DNA of 64,000 nucleotides from Eudromia elegans (GCA_003342815.1 PTEX01000012.1:2713761-2777760); one strand, 5' to 3'; shown: positions 12,701 to 26,515, counted from the first letter of the stretch. The notes: generated by a model not told the origin, from the letters alone. Program-made: numbers and translations.

Positions 12701-14174
12701 TAATAATAATAATAAAAAAAAACTATTTCAAAGAAATATAGGCTAAAAATCTTAAATAATACATCCTGCAGTTTTGAGCTCTTGTAAAAAGGTTACATAT
12801 CCTTGACTAAACTAAATGTTCTTAAAATATTAGGACCTACATTTCATATAATCTAAACTACAGTTAAAGCCTACTTTTTTTTAGCCCTTTAGCAAGTAAT
12901 TTCAACAAAAGGTTAATGAGCACCACTCTAGAATTTACCTCCTAAAAGAGTTGTGGGGTTTTTTTTTCCCCCAATTAGAGTTCCACATGGAAACTGTGCC
13001 TAATTTTGTCAATGTTTAGTGTTATTTAGAAGTAAGACAGTGGTAGACAACAATTCATGGTCAAAAATCCCAACATATCCATCCAAGCAGAGGTTGTAAA
13101 ACTAAAGATTTTTAGGAGCAGAAACCTAATTATGCTTTGATAGATCTTGTTGGAGCAGAATTAGCAAATACAGTTTTCTGATTACACCTACCAACCAGAG
13201 TCCTGAATTCACTGTTATACATAAATACTCATTTTGTGTTTCAGCAGATTCCGTGGCTGGGCTCAGACAGAGAGGAGATGGATTTCCGAGATGGAAGCAG
13301 AAGGCAAGCTACAAATTTAATGTACGTGCAGAGGTTCAGAGCCCATCCGTTGCTGCAGCCTATCTGTGATACTCAAACACTCATATGCTTCAGTCTCAAT
13401 GGACACTTCTAAAGGCAAAGGGCAGTCTTTCAACTTCAAGAATATTTACAAAAAAATAAATATCCTCTAGGTATTTATACTGAGAGATGCAAACGTTTCT
13501 CCCCTAACACCAGCCAGGGATCACAATACTGGAAACAATGATTTTACTAACTGATGAGGTGACTGGCGTTGCATTTCAACTGATAAAATGGACATGAAGA
13601 GCAGAGCATCACCGCCAACCCCCAGACCGCTACAAACTGCTCATCACTGCAGGAAGACCAAGTTCAAGCTCACCAAACAATGACTTAAAGGGTGTCAGTC
13701 AATTCATTCTGCAAACAGTCTTCTAGCTAAACTAATAGATAAGGCAATTCCATATCATTTGCTGGTAGACCTTTGAATCATATCAGAGCTTATTAATCAG
13801 AACGTATTAATCTCAGGTAATCTCCTATCTTATATAGATAAATGGGACACTTAAATATCACAGACATGAATATTGACTTGTATAAATGACAATACTGCAA
13901 GAAAATTCCTCATCCGAGCAATTCTAATGTTCTATTGTTTTTCCAAATTTATTTTTATAGTTTCATTCAAGTCAGCCTCACAAAACGCAATAACTCAAGC
14001 AATACTGGGCTGGAAAAGTTATCCAGCAAAATGGAAAGAAACTATTTTCCCTGTGAATCCCTTTGCAGAGCAGGAAAAAGCATCTTAGGAAATGCAGCAG
14101 CAGACTTACCAGCAGACTTCCAGAGAAGTTTCACTGTCCTCCTCCTCGAGCTGCTCAGTGATTTAGGAAAGCAG

Positions 14175-14420
14175 TAGAAAAACCGCGCTATCCTTCTCAC
14201 GGTTTTGCTCAAGTTGTTTCGTATTGCCATAGCCCCAAGCGCTCGGAAAAGCCCGGAACGTGGCAGAGGAGAGGGAAGCCCCCGCGCCTGCCCGCTTGGG
14301 GCCAGCCAGCGCGTCTCGAGACCACCTGTTAGCCCTAAATCCCCTCCCTCCGTCCCTGCACGCGGCGCGCAGCTCCACGGCCTCCAGACCTCCCCTCGCA
14401 TGGCAGCGAGCAGCTATATT
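14175..14420. other. Second GC/CpG-rich pocket in the inferred intron
   Basis: About 245 bases are rich in CG dinucleotides, with AT-rich sequence on both sides. Both strands have open frames across it, as expected for GC-rich DNA, and neither shows a recognisable domain. It could be an alternative promoter or enhancer; this is not demonstrated. Confidence 0.3.
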
Positions 14421-14644
14421 AATAGATGCTTTGGCTAAAGAAAGACCAGTGCTCCAGCATCGTAACCTGGTACTGCGTTTCCAGTAACGCTAAAACAAGA
14501 AATGTTTTCCACAGAGAGGTTTTTGAAAGGCTTGCTGTTCATCTCTAGCTACCTTTTATTTTCCAGTCAGGAAACAAATATCTTTCAAACCCTACAGGAT
14601 AATTCTCCTTAAAAAGCTCTATTTTAATAATCAGGATGTCGTCC

Positions 14645-14647
<3 letters not shown>

Positions 14648-14690
<43 letters not shown>
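14648..14690 (+). repeat. (AG)n microsatellite
   Basis: An imperfect GA-rich start is followed by an uninterrupted AG dinucleotide run of about 30 bases, giving an LS-LS repeat when translated on the minus strand. It is probably length-polymorphic. Confidence 0.95.
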
Positions 14691-14694
<4 letters not shown>

Positions 14695-17600
14695 AGATCT
14701 TAGGAAGGTTCTTAGCAATAAATTTAGCAGAATTTTCTCTTGATAAACAGGGTCTTTAAAAAGCAACTTCTTTTAATGGATTTTAAGGGACACGTAACAG
14801 TCAAATTATTCATTGTCACAACTCAATTCTAGCTTTTCCTTAATACTCATCTGAAGAAACTATTATTATCCCATTACCAAGACCACATGCTTCAAGCAAT
14901 ATATATTTAAACATAAAGCCAGAGATGTTATGAAGTAGCATATCCCCAACATTCACCATGAATTCCAGCATTCACTTTCTAACAGTAACGCAGCTTAATC
15001 ATTTCCCAAACTTTGTATGATCCCAACTATGCCACAAGTTTCTCTATAGCTTATTCAATTTTATTTTTTCTGCTGCTGAATATGGATGGTAGAGAATACT
15101 GAAAATCAGGACTAATGGCATTATTAAACAAAGATCCTTTTATATCAACTTTTAAACTACAGTAAGTAAGGGCTTTGTTACACTAACTACGTTCACAGTG
15201 CACAATTAATAATTCTTCCAGCATTCACAACGTATTTTTCTACACTAAAATATGTGAAATATTTAACCCCATTTTATACATTGGGCATTTTTAACATACT
15301 GCCACTTCTCAGGACTACACTAGATAGATTGCACTTCCCTGGGTCAATATTTCTCTGAAAACAAAATAAACATTTCCGTTTCCCCTCTGTCTGTCACAAT
15401 TCTCCAGTCAGTGCCAGTGAAAGAGCAGAACTCAGGGCTTAGACAGCCAGACACGTCCCTTCCTCCAGCCCCAGCCCATCGCGCCAGCAGGCATCTAGCA
15501 GCAAAGTGACAGTTTTAGCACAAGCAGGAGCGCTGTCACCCACTCCAGCAAAGGCAAGGAGCAAAGCTAAAATCCAAAAGCTGACTTGTTTCTTTGAGGA
15601 AATGAGAGTTTTCAGTGACCTAACAGCATCTACCAATTACTGAATCAAATAACAAAGATACCACTACAAATTATACATAAGTTTAATGAAAATAAAGATG
15701 ACATGCAGAAGAATACTTGACATTTCAGACTAGAAATGAATACATTTTAATACCTAGTTTTATGAAGAAGCCACACAGATATAAACGTCAGCAGTGGAAC
15801 GCTGCTATTACCTTTAGAAAGATAGAAAATGCACAGGAAGATTTTGCTTTCTAAACAGTAAATGCCAACAGAGCATTTTTGCTACACTAGCATTTACAAG
15901 GATTAAAGAATAATCAGTAAACCACACAAGAATTTAACACTGTAAACTGAGTTTGCTGATGAGAACAATAAACCCGAGGAGGTTTATACCTTACAATGAC
16001 CAGTGCCTTCTAGGAACAAAGTATATGCAAGAGCATAACATACCATATATTGTTTTAAGGCGTTTTATGTCTAAACATAAAAATGTCAGTTAAATAAATC
16101 TGACAATTACACCATACAGTAAACGAGCTAACATGCACATACAAGAATACAAACCTGAATTCAGGCTGAACTGAACGGCAATGGTTAACCTTGCAATAAT
16201 TTCATGAGTCCTCCATCACGTTTAAGCTTTTCGGCTCTAGTCAAACCAAAATGCAGAATGAATGGATGATTCTCCACAGCGTGTATTGCCCAGGTCATCA
16301 GATGAGGGCACTGTGATGACTGCGGTGGTTCCTGCTAAGCTCAACTTTTCACTTTGGAGCACGTGCCCCAGCAAGGGGCCGCTTGTCAGCCTGCATCAGC
16401 TTCGATCGGCCGGGCGAAGCAGAGTTCACGCAGTCCTCCCGAGGCAGCTCTGCTTTCGCTGCATGGAGGCACTGACTGCAATCTGGAAACTCTGCATTTA
16501 GCAGGTGTCACACGAGGCTCCGTCTGCCCCAATGACGGGGCAGGGCAGGGCAGCAATGCTCCCCAAGGAGGCAGAAGAGCCTTCAGCATGATGGGAGCCC
16601 TGCAGGGCTGCCAAGGTCGCATGGCAGGAGCGCGAGGAAGGGCCCACATGGGCCCCACGCAGCTGCTGCAGGTCCTCACTGCTCCCCAGCCACAGGCGGG
16701 TCACACAGACCCCCACTGTGTCACATGCACCTCCTTCTCTCAGCATTCACCCCAAAACTCAATTTCCACACAGAGCCCTGCGTACCAAGTTGGAAAGGGG
16801 TCCTGCAAGGTCCTAACAGGTCCCCTAGGCTCAAAGAGATGCGCCCAGAATACAGCCATCCAGCAGAGCAAACACGTCACTCTTGCCTTGCGGCATGAAA
16901 AGCTACAAAGCTCAGCTCTGAAGCCAGTCCTTGTAAAGGACTTGTCCATTTAGGCTTGATCCAGGTGCCAAGATCCCCCTGTGGATGATCCTAATGCATA
17001 GCAAAAAAATTGTGCTGGAGAAGCTATACAGACTGAGGAGAATTTGTGTGCCTGCATTAATAACTGTCTGGATCAGCTGGGCCGAAAATAAATCTCTGCC
17101 TTCTCTGCAGGGACACTAATACATTTGGAAGGCAAAGGGGTCTCTTTCTAACCTGTCACGATGCTGGTGTGTGGCACTGTGTTGTGCATTACAGCTGCAG
17201 GCAGAATTCAGTGCAGAAAGATCCACCAGCCAGTCCTTACAAGGATATTTCCTATGCTGATGAAGCTTGAGCTTCCAGAGCTTTAAAGAGGAGGAGTTCT
17301 CCAGATCTCCATGGACCATGTCTCTTCAGTCTTCGCCCAAGAGTGTCGAAACAGACCAAAAGCTTTTAAGAAGATTAGTAACCTCAAAACTGGATTTTGC
17401 AGAGAAATAACTGTATCTATGCAGTGGACATCACTTCCTGTATGAAACATATTTAGCTGGAAATAAACATGAGCTTCAGTCCTGTTAATTATATGCGAGA
17501 GTGGATTCTGTCCAAGGCTGAAGAGAGGAGTCCTGCCTGCCTGGTCCCTCAGCACTACCGCACGCTGCTGTCACAACACTATCACAACACAGCATCACCC

Positions 17601-19355
17601 ATTCTGTACCGGAACATAATTTATAATATCACCGGGTGCGACAAAGCACACAGTTGTTGGGAAGCCTCTCATGAAGACAATTACTAAGAGTACCAAAGCA
17701 AAAACTACTGCATTTGTGTTTAGTTCAGCAAAACCAGCGCAATACTTCCAGCTTCCAGCTCAGCTGCTCAATCATTCCTAATCCAAATAAGTAGCTATAT
17801 TTGTGTGCTTTCTAAAAAAAACCCTTTTGATTCCTAGCAGCTGCAAATGCACAAAAAGAAAAGATTAAAAACTAACCAGTGATTGGTAATCTGCAACTTT
17901 CATCATTGCCTCAATTTGAAAGATGCACATTGAAAACTTGTAATACTCAGATTAATGAAAAACACTTTTGTTATTATACTTGTCTGGAGTTTAAAAATAT
18001 GTATTATCTGCAGGAAAAAAAAAGTTAAAAGTGAATATATACCTTTTTAAGTTTTATGTGATATCTTTTAGATATAGATACCTTTTATGCGATCAAAAAT
18101 ATGAGACCATGTTTGAACCTGTCATTGAGGCTTTCTTACCAGTGGGTAATAAAGGTACTACAGGAGATAGCTATAGTAAGAGGGAAAAAAAAAATAGAAT
18201 AAAAACAATGATGCAACCAAAATCTCACCTGAAAATCACTGCACATCAAATTAAACCACTACAAATCCCTACCACTAGATACACCTACAACTTATCTGCA
18301 GCAACCATAAAATTTTAAAATGTTAAGGACAGCAGTATGAAACTTGCACAAATCCCATCCAAAATGGAGCAGGAAACAAGCACGAGCAGCTTGTCTAGGC
18401 TCCTTCATGGGTCTAGCAAGATCTCCCTGTGCAAGCTGCGCAGCTGGGCTTCAGCTGATTGAATGCAGGTGCCTGCAGCAGAGCCGGCTGCCAAGGCTGC
18501 CTTTACAGCTGGTAGACAAAGATCAGGGTTTCTGGGCACAGTTCTTCCCATCCTGCGCTACAGGCGCAAACCTGTGAGGTGAAACGTGCCCTGCAGTTTC
18601 TGGAAGAGCCAGGCTGCCACGGCAGAGAGGTTAGCAGAGGACTAATCCTCCTTAGGGCTGGCTCAGGGCAGCTGCAGAGACAAGCCATGTCCTGGGGCTT
18701 TCCTGGCACCCAGAACACACCAAAGGAAAATCCCCGGGGTTGCTCAAGCACGTCGGCTCTGTTGGGAGGGAGGACACAAACCAAAACGCCTCTGTTCAGA
18801 GAGGGGAACAACCTTGGTTCTGGTCTCAGCGTCTAGTGCCATAAACACACAGAAGCACTCTCTGAGCACAACGGAATTTCAGTTTGTTTTCTCCAGCCCA
18901 CAAGTATTGATCTATTCACCATAAAACACCTAATGTAAATTCAGCCTAACAATCACATCTTAGGGTCCTCCGAGGTGAACTGCTTACTCATCCTACAAAC
19001 TGGCTGTTGAAGAACAACTGGTTTCTCCTCTGAAAAGAGGCATCAAAAGAAAACCTCCTATGTCCTAGACCCAATGAGACACATCCTGGATTCTACAGAA
19101 GAAAATAATTCGCACAAAATGTTTGATACAATATGTTATTATTCCGTTGTACACTATATTATGTTACTGTGAAGTACGTTTACACATTGTCACGTGGGAA
19201 AGAACATCTCCTTGCACATCTCACTAATACATGTGCTTGATTCTGCTTAGTTTAGTATAATGTGTACAGTTGCTTAGTACTGTATGATTGTTCCCTGTTT
19301 TGTTTTGAATACTTCAACTGGCAAAATCTGCAGTAAAATCCTTTCTGTATATAGT

Positions 19356-19454
19356 CTGCGCCACATGCTATAGGTGTCCCTGCTTGAGCAGCAAGGTGGA
19401 CTGGATGATCTCTACAAGTCCTTTCCAGCTTCAACTATTCTGTGATTCTGTGAT
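19356..19454 (+). mobile_element. CR1 LINE 3'-end fragment
   Basis: This is a CR1 tail on the plus strand. It runs from TGCGCCACATGCTATAGG through a GGACTGGATGATCTCTACAA-like block (near 19400) to the terminal ATTCTGTGATTCTGTG repeat. It is more diverged from consensus than the copy at 21366, so it is likely older. It is strongly 5' truncated and non-coding. Confidence 0.9.
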
Positions 19455-19459
19455 ATGTA

Positions 19460-21365
19460 AAGTATATAAACACACTTTATGTTCTTTTCCTGATGTTGGA
19501 AATGTGCAGACAGTCTTGGCCAGGACTGGCACAGGACTATAATGAAAGTGACTGTGTTAGAGAAGATAGTGTTAAGCTGACATAGTCAAGTGTCATAACA
19601 ATAAGGCACTAATTCTTGGAGACTGCTGTAGGTGATGTAAATCACCATTTTAATGTAGTTTTGTTACAGGTTTCCTATACATATGTAGTTCCATGCATCA
19701 ATATTAGATTTGAGTATTAATGAAAATACTAAATGCAGAAAAGTTGTTTACAGTAAAAATAGACTGATATTGATTTTAGCTATTATACTAGTAGTATAGT
19801 ACAGGTATTATACTAGTTGCAATAAAATTAAAAAACATTGAATCATTTTTCATAAGAAAATCAGTTTTGTACATACTTTAGAATACAGAAAAGCAATAAA
19901 ACTCAAGGCTAAAAGTAGAGAAGATACTGAGTTGCCCTGTAATGCAGTTTGACACAAAGAGTTTGACTCAGCGGATGGCAGATCAACTTGCCTCTGGGCT
20001 TTGGGTGACTTTGTACCAAAATAAGTAGATTTCTCACTGGGAGTCTGCACGGAACTATCTATAAAGGAAATTGGGTCGGGGCAGAAAAACAAGGAAAGGT
20101 GTTAACCATGTTGCTAAAACAATCAGTTTGGTCACCCTAATTTAACCTGTTTAAGACAAAAATAACCTGATCTTGCTTCAGCATACAATAAAGTAGGGAC
20201 GTCCTTCTTTAGACCTGAATGCCGCGAGAGTGATTACATGCTTGAGATTAACAAAGGTGCACCTTGCACGTTTATTTTCCCTAGCAGAAAAGAAGCCATT
20301 TTTTGACCCCTTTCCCCATACTTTATTTTCATCATGGCAGTTATTAGGTAGAAGATAATATTTAGATTTGAAGTGTAAGAGAAAAATGCACAGGAGAGGT
20401 ATTGTAGAGCTCACCTTTCATTGTAGCTTTAAAGCTTTTCCTAAGCTCCTACTAAGCTCCTGCACTGGCTGTCAGGCGCCTGTGCCCAAGACACTGTAAA
20501 CGAGTGCTCTTCTGATACTCCACTGAGCAAAATCAAAAAGGCATTTGTCGCTATTAGGTACAGCACAGAGCAAACAGACATGTCTAGCAGCTCATAATGC
20601 CATCTAGCCAAAAACAGCATCACTGTTTTTTTTCCCTTTCTGTCGTGCACACTGCTGACCTGCATTTAACTGTCTGGATAAGGAAATCCATCCAATCACA
20701 TTGGAGTTTTCTGGCCAATGCTACTTAGCAACAGAAGGAAGAGATGACCAGGATCACTGGACAAGAAGTGAGTTCTAATTCCGGCTTGGCCAGTGACCTC
20801 CTAGATAACCTTGAAAAAAATCATTTCACCTCTGGGTGCTCTCATCCGTGGCTGCTTCACTCCCAGCACCTCAGAGCAGGGACTGCTTCTTACTGCGCAG
20901 GCACACTGCCTCCCAGGGACCGGGTTGTGCTGAGAGATCCTATTGCTATCATACTGCAAAAAAATGAAACAAAACAAAGGAGCAGATACTTCAGCACAAA
21001 ACTATTTCATCAGTTCATCCAAAAATAAACTGATCAGGGAAAACTTCATCTTTTTGCCCAGTGTTTTAAAAGCATGAACACTGTTAATTCCCATAAAAAT
21101 CCTGGACGAGCACCACTAAGCACATGTTGAACTCTGGGCATGGCAATATTGGATATATAAAACAGACTTCAAGATACAGCAAACTCTGCAAGGCTTTCAG
21201 GCCTTCTGCCAAGGCTTCCTCAGCAAGCAGCAGGTACCACACTGGTGACTAATAGTAACATTTTTATCACTAAGCTCCTCTTTCCTGAGTAGATCGCCAC
21301 TTTGATGTTTCATCACACAGCTTAAAGCCACCCCAGCGTATGCACGCTGCCTGCAGAAACATCTG
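19460..21365. other. Non-coding stretch, no gene recognised
   Basis: AT-rich intron-like sequence with no supported exon or element between two CR1 insertions. Confidence 0.4.
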
Positions 21366-21977
21366 GGGCCAAGAAGGCCAATGGGATCTTGGGGTGCATT
21401 AAGCAGAGCGTCTCCAGCAGGTCGAGGAGGTGATTCTGCCCCTCTACTCAGCCCTGGTGAGGCCGCATCTCGAGTACTGTGTGCAGTTCTGGGCTCCCCA
21501 GTGCAGGAGGGATGTGGAGCTGCTAGAGAGAGTCCAGCGCAGGGCTACAAAGATGATTAGGGGTCTGGAACATCTGCCCTATGAGGAAAGGCAGAGAGAG
21601 CTGGGCCTGTTGAGCCTGGAGAAGAGAAGACTGAGAGGGGACCTGATTAATGTGTATAAACACCTCAAGAGAGGGAGTGAGGAGGAGGGGGCCGGCCTCT
21701 TCTCAGTGGTGGCCAGTGATAGAACTAGAGGAAATGGTTGCAAATTGAGGCACCAAAAGTTCCACAGGAACTTGAGGAAGAATTTAACAGTGAGGGTGAC
21801 AGAGCCCTGGAACAGGCTGCCCAGAGAGGTGGTGGAGTCTCCTTTTCTGGAGATCTTCCAAACCCACCTGGACACCACCCTGTGCCACATGCTCTAGGAG
21901 ACCCGGCGTGTGCAGGGGGGCTGGACTAGATGACCTCTAGAGGTCCCTTCCAACCTTAAGCATTCTATGATTCTATT
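21366..21977 (+). mobile_element. CR1 LINE fragment with intact ORF2 C-terminus
   Basis: This 5'-truncated CR1 on the plus strand carries the last part of ORF2 as an uninterrupted frame at 21430-21897. Visible blocks include [36 protein letters not shown] and [18 protein letters not shown], all standard for the end of CR1 reverse transcriptase. It then has the short 3' UTR with the GACCTCTAGAGGTCCCTTCC block and a terminal CATTCTATGATTCTATT. The reverse-transcriptase catalytic core and endonuclease are missing, so it cannot move by itself. The retained open frame points to a fairly young insertion. Confidence 0.96.
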
Positions 21978-21979
21978 AT

Positions 21980-24900
21980 CTACTTTATCATCATCTCATT
22001 AGCAGCCTCCTTTCTACTCCCATATCAGCGCTCAACTGGTGTTTATTCAAAACGCAGCCTTACGGCACCCGGCCTCCCTGCACGCGGAGCTAAGCACAGC
22101 GTGCAGAGCATGAAGTGGAGCCTGGCAAACCCACCCTGCGTGGGACAGCAGCGCCCACGGGCTCCTCCACAGAGCTGTTTGGGATGGGAGCTCCATGAGT
22201 GCAATCCCAGCACAGGCCAGCCTGGGCCCCTGGCCATCCAGCCCCTGCAGATCGAACCCACTGGGGAAACTTGGGATTTAAAGCAAAACAAACACAGGTT
22301 GAAAGCTGTGTATCCTAAGACATCTCTTTGGAGAAGAGGACTTTCAGCCCCACTGTTCCTAACCTGATGCACAGTTCTCTCTCCTAAGCTAAAAACCAAA
22401 GAGGCTCCTGGTTGGAATGGTTTTGGTAACTAAAGCAGTAACTCAAGATGTAGTTCTAGCAACTTAATCCCTTCATTACATGTCATTAAATATAAACACA
22501 CTCCTACTGCAGACATAGCTGATAAAGTATATCTCCTTTCTAAAAACCATCAAAATATGTCCTTTTGAAGGAAAAAAAACCCACTTATTACACCCTTTCT
22601 CTTCCCAACTTCCTCTGCATTTTACCTTCATTTCTGTAAGGAGGAATAATTTTCTTTAATGTTGCTGCTAATTGGAATGCATTCAGACAACATCTTAATT
22701 TGTCTCAAGGCCTTTTTTTTTTTTTAACCTATAATGAAAAAGTCCTCTTGTGGGAGATACTTTCCATATACTAATACAGGATCCCTCAGTCCTTTAATTG
22801 CACTAAAGTGGCAGTCACCTACTGCATATTCAGAGCCAGCATCAAAAGAGTATTTTTTTAAACGAAATAAGGCCCCTTATCAAAGGCTGCCCCGTATTTC
22901 CAAACCACTCATTTCTGACAGACGAAAATCAGAAGACCCCGGATAATCCCTGAAACTGCTATGCCCTCTACAACCAAGGGAAGCTCACTATGGGAAAAAT
23001 GATTAAAAAGATGTATGAGATGATACTCTTGAGCAAAGCTGAGACAACAGCAGTGTGAGACTAGAGGTAAAGAGGGAAGTTGCCATCGTATCCACTAACC
23101 TGGGCCTCTCTCCTTCTCCTCTAAATATCCTCCAATTAAGGATCTTTAGAAAGCTTAAACTGAAAGTCATGAATTTCTATAATTTTTCTATATTCATGTA
23201 AGAGAATTCTACACTGGCCTAAAAATGATTGTAGGGGTACATGCTTTACACGTAGACATACAAAGTAACACACACACGGGTAAAACTTCTGAAGAGCTAT
23301 AGTAACATTTCTATTTGGTTTCACTAAAAATTGCATCTAAACAAACATAGTCTTATAATACAGGGACAAATAAATTCACCAAGTCATTCACTGCCCCTGC
23401 CACCAGTGTAAACGTAGTCTGTTGACCAGATCATGTGGAAAATAAAACTGTTAACAAACTGCAATCCAAAACCCGGCAGCAAGAACTCCAGAATCCAGCC
23501 AGAGCTCTGATACTCCAAAGTATCTTTGGCTGAGGTATTTCATTGCCCTTGGTTTTCTTCCTGGGCAGAGATCCAGAAATATCAGTGTTGCTTCAACTTA
23601 TTCCAAGAAATAACTTGTTCCTTGGCTCTCTGAATAACGTGCACCTTGTGCACTACATATAAACAGAAGATCATTGATCTCCTTGAACTCCTTTCCATTC
23701 TGATCTTGATTCCCTGCAGTACGTGAAAGTATTTCTTTCAATCTTTAGCTTCAGCCTGAATATAAATTTCTGAATTATAACCAAATATTTCACAAAAAGG
23801 GAAAAGATCTTTACTTTGTAGGTCTTCATTCATTCAAGTGAGACCAAGTTACTTTATCACACACACTAAGGGGTGCACAAAAACCCCGAAGATGACTCCA
23901 GAAGCAAAGTCTCTACCAAAGCCTGGCTACGTCACGTTACGTTCCCCTTCCCTGCAGCAGGCAGGGCAGAGAAGCTCAAAGCAACCACCTCTCCCATAAA
24001 GACCTTGATGCTCTTTTTTTGTCTTTTAGCTTTAGATGTGTCTTTTAGCTAATTTCCCATACCAGACAGGGAAGTTTCAGTCTTCTAGATCTAACCACCA
24101 AAGCAAGCATGTCCAATTCTGATTTTGTCTGACAGCAACAAATGAGTGAAAACTGATTTCATTCACTGCTCAAACAGGGAAATTTATATATACAGAATAT
24201 TTATGATCTTACTGACCCAGAATCATCATGCTAATTTACCACATATTCCTTCTTTATCTGCAGTAGACCATCTGGAAGATGATGCTGTGTTCTGCTTTTC
24301 AGATGACACTTAAAATGAAGGTCCCTACACAGAATTATTTTAGAACCTTACAGCAGAAGAAGGGCACTGTTGTACCCAGCTGGCAGCTTAGAACCTTTGG
24401 AAGGCCCTCGCAGCTGTAACACCAGGCATACTTCTTCCTTCACAAGCCTAGCTGGACCCAGGGATGCATCCACTGCAGCCTGCAAGGGCATTTAAGCCAC
24501 CCTTCAGAAGCTGGCTGCTTCTGGTACAGCCCTTACACATTTCTGGTCTTTTAAGTGGCAAGTGAGGAACATCATCTCTATTCAAACACTCACACAGCAG
24601 CCGGTGACTAAGGGTGTACATCGACACTTGGCCGCAGCGTTGAGTTGGCAACTGCAGGTCATGAGGACACAAAGCTCCTTGTTCTCCCAAACCACTGGGC
24701 CGTCCTGATAAGGTTACTGGTTTTGTTGCCCTGAGCTGTTTTTCGCCCCTTTGCTCACTGCTGTGCCTGCAAACCTGGAAAACCTGAGCTTCTTGCAGCG
24801 ATCTTTGTGCATCGCAGTTACTGCTCCTTTCATCTCCATAGGGCTCTGCTGCTCTTAAATGTTACCTTCATGCTGGATTAGAAATGCTAATGCTTCCTAG

Positions 24901-26390
24901 TTCAGAGCATAGCTGGAAGTGCTCATGAAAATGGAGCTGTTGTGGAGAAGAAGGAAAAAATGCTGCAAACTGTAATTGTTTCAAGAAAATGTCACTGGAA
25001 TATATATAAACTAACATAAAATTTGAAATTCTTGCTACAATGAAAAATTGATCTTAAAAGCAAAATTGTGACTTTCAGGTCTATTTCCACATAAACATAT
25101 CACACATCTTCTCAGAACAAACTTTGCACTAACTTAAACAACAAATAAAAATTACACTGTTCTCACAGCCAAAGCATTTGCATTAGAACTAGGAATCTGT
25201 AAAGGTAGAGCTATAGAAGATGAGTGTAACAGTGAAAACAGCATAGCATCCTAAGAGAAAGCACGTAAACCTGCCGAGGAAAACATGAGGTTATTACATC
25301 TCCTTAAGCCAGAACAAAACAGTTAGAAAGATGGACTTTTTTGTCCTTCCTTGGGTTTCAAATACTATCTGCTAAACAAGGGTTTGGTGACACAGATTCA
25401 GAGCAAATCATGCATCTTAACATGTACTAGTTTATCCTTAACGTATCTTATAGCACTAGTTTATCCTTAACAACGCAATTTTAATCTTTTTCTTTTTTTA
25501 ACTGAAACGGTGAAGAATGCGTCTTGGAGATCTTAATGGCGGAGAATCTTTCTTCCTTCAACACATTTTATAACAGCACTGACCAAAGCAAGTCGCATAA
25601 TGTTTTTAAGTGACACAAAGGCAGTAACAGCAGATGTACTTGGTGGACACAGAGCCATTTGCCCTCTCTGTTGGGAGCTCAGCTCCTCTCCGTACGAGCC
25701 CTTCTCTCTACAGTTTCTCAGTAATGGAAATACTGCTTTGGTCCCAGCAAACGGAGCTCTCGCACTAAACTGCAGGGGTTATTCCTTGTGATTCTTGAGT
25801 CAATGGCCTTGAGGAAAAAAATATTACTCAACTTATTTGCAAAACCACCAGGACCTCCCTCAGGTTCCCCTGGTCCCACCACCACCACCACCTTGGGGAC
25901 AGCACAACGCTGAGCAGGAGGGTTTGAAGAAGGTGGCCCAGCCGTAGAAGGGGACAAGCCTACTGGGCAGCACAGGGACAGTCACCCCGAGGTGACCGTG
26001 AAAGGGCCAAACGCTTTTAGAGCTGAGGGGGGACGAGCGAACGTTTTTATTCACCAGGCCCAGGTTGTATTTCCTTGCTCTAAGGAGTCAGCGGGTGAGT
26101 GAAATCACTGCACCTTGGAGTATGTCAGTGAGAGGAAAATAGCCAAACCAGCTAGAAAAAACTCTTTTCCATGCAGTGAAGAAACAGCTGAATCAAACTA
26201 CGAACTCAAACTACCATGAATCAAACCCAAAAGCCCAGAAGGATACCGAGACGGTGGCACACGGTACCAGCTGGCGACATTCAGCGTCCCAAGGCTGTGT
26301 AAGCTGCGAGGAGGTAAAAGCTAACCCTGCAATGCCGCATGCAGCCCCCAGCACACGGAGCTGCACGGTGTGGACGCACCCGCACCGCGC
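21980..26390. other. Non-coding stretch, no gene recognised
   Basis: Inferred intron sequence. A 17-base motif, ACTAGTTTATCCTTAAC, occurs twice at about 25426-25470, a small local duplication. No exon, RNA gene or further CR1 was recognised. Confidence 0.4.
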
Positions 26391-26396
26391 ATCCCT

Positions 26397-26515
26397 CCCC
26401 GCGGGTTACCACTCACTGTCACCTCCTCCCTGGGGGTTACCCCTCACCGGCACCTCCTCCCCGCGGGTTACACCCTGCCCGTGCCTCTCTCCCCGCGGGT
26501 TACCCCTCACCTGCG
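26397..26515 (+). repeat. GC-rich tandem repeat, about 31 bp, roughly four copies
   Basis: Units start at 26397, 26428, 26459 and 26491. Each opens with CCCCGCGGGTTAC or a one- or two-base variant (CCCTGGGGGTTAC in unit 2), followed by a diverged C/T-rich half; the last copy decays. The array sits at the edge of the CpG island that I assign to RASSF3. Confidence 0.85.

Larger units (their letters stand above)
12710..19350. other. Non-coding stretch, no gene recognised
   Basis: This is inferred intron sequence. It contains a GC-rich pocket at about 14175-14420, a GA microsatellite at about 14648-14690, and a 199-codon plus-strand open frame at 16354-16953 with no recognised domain. No splice-bounded exon similar to a known family was seen. 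Confidence 0.4.

Noticed and set aside
21579-21890. 103-codon minus-strand frame
   Set aside because: It is the antisense of the CR1 ORF2 fragment. The same holds for the minus-strand frame at 41204-41506.
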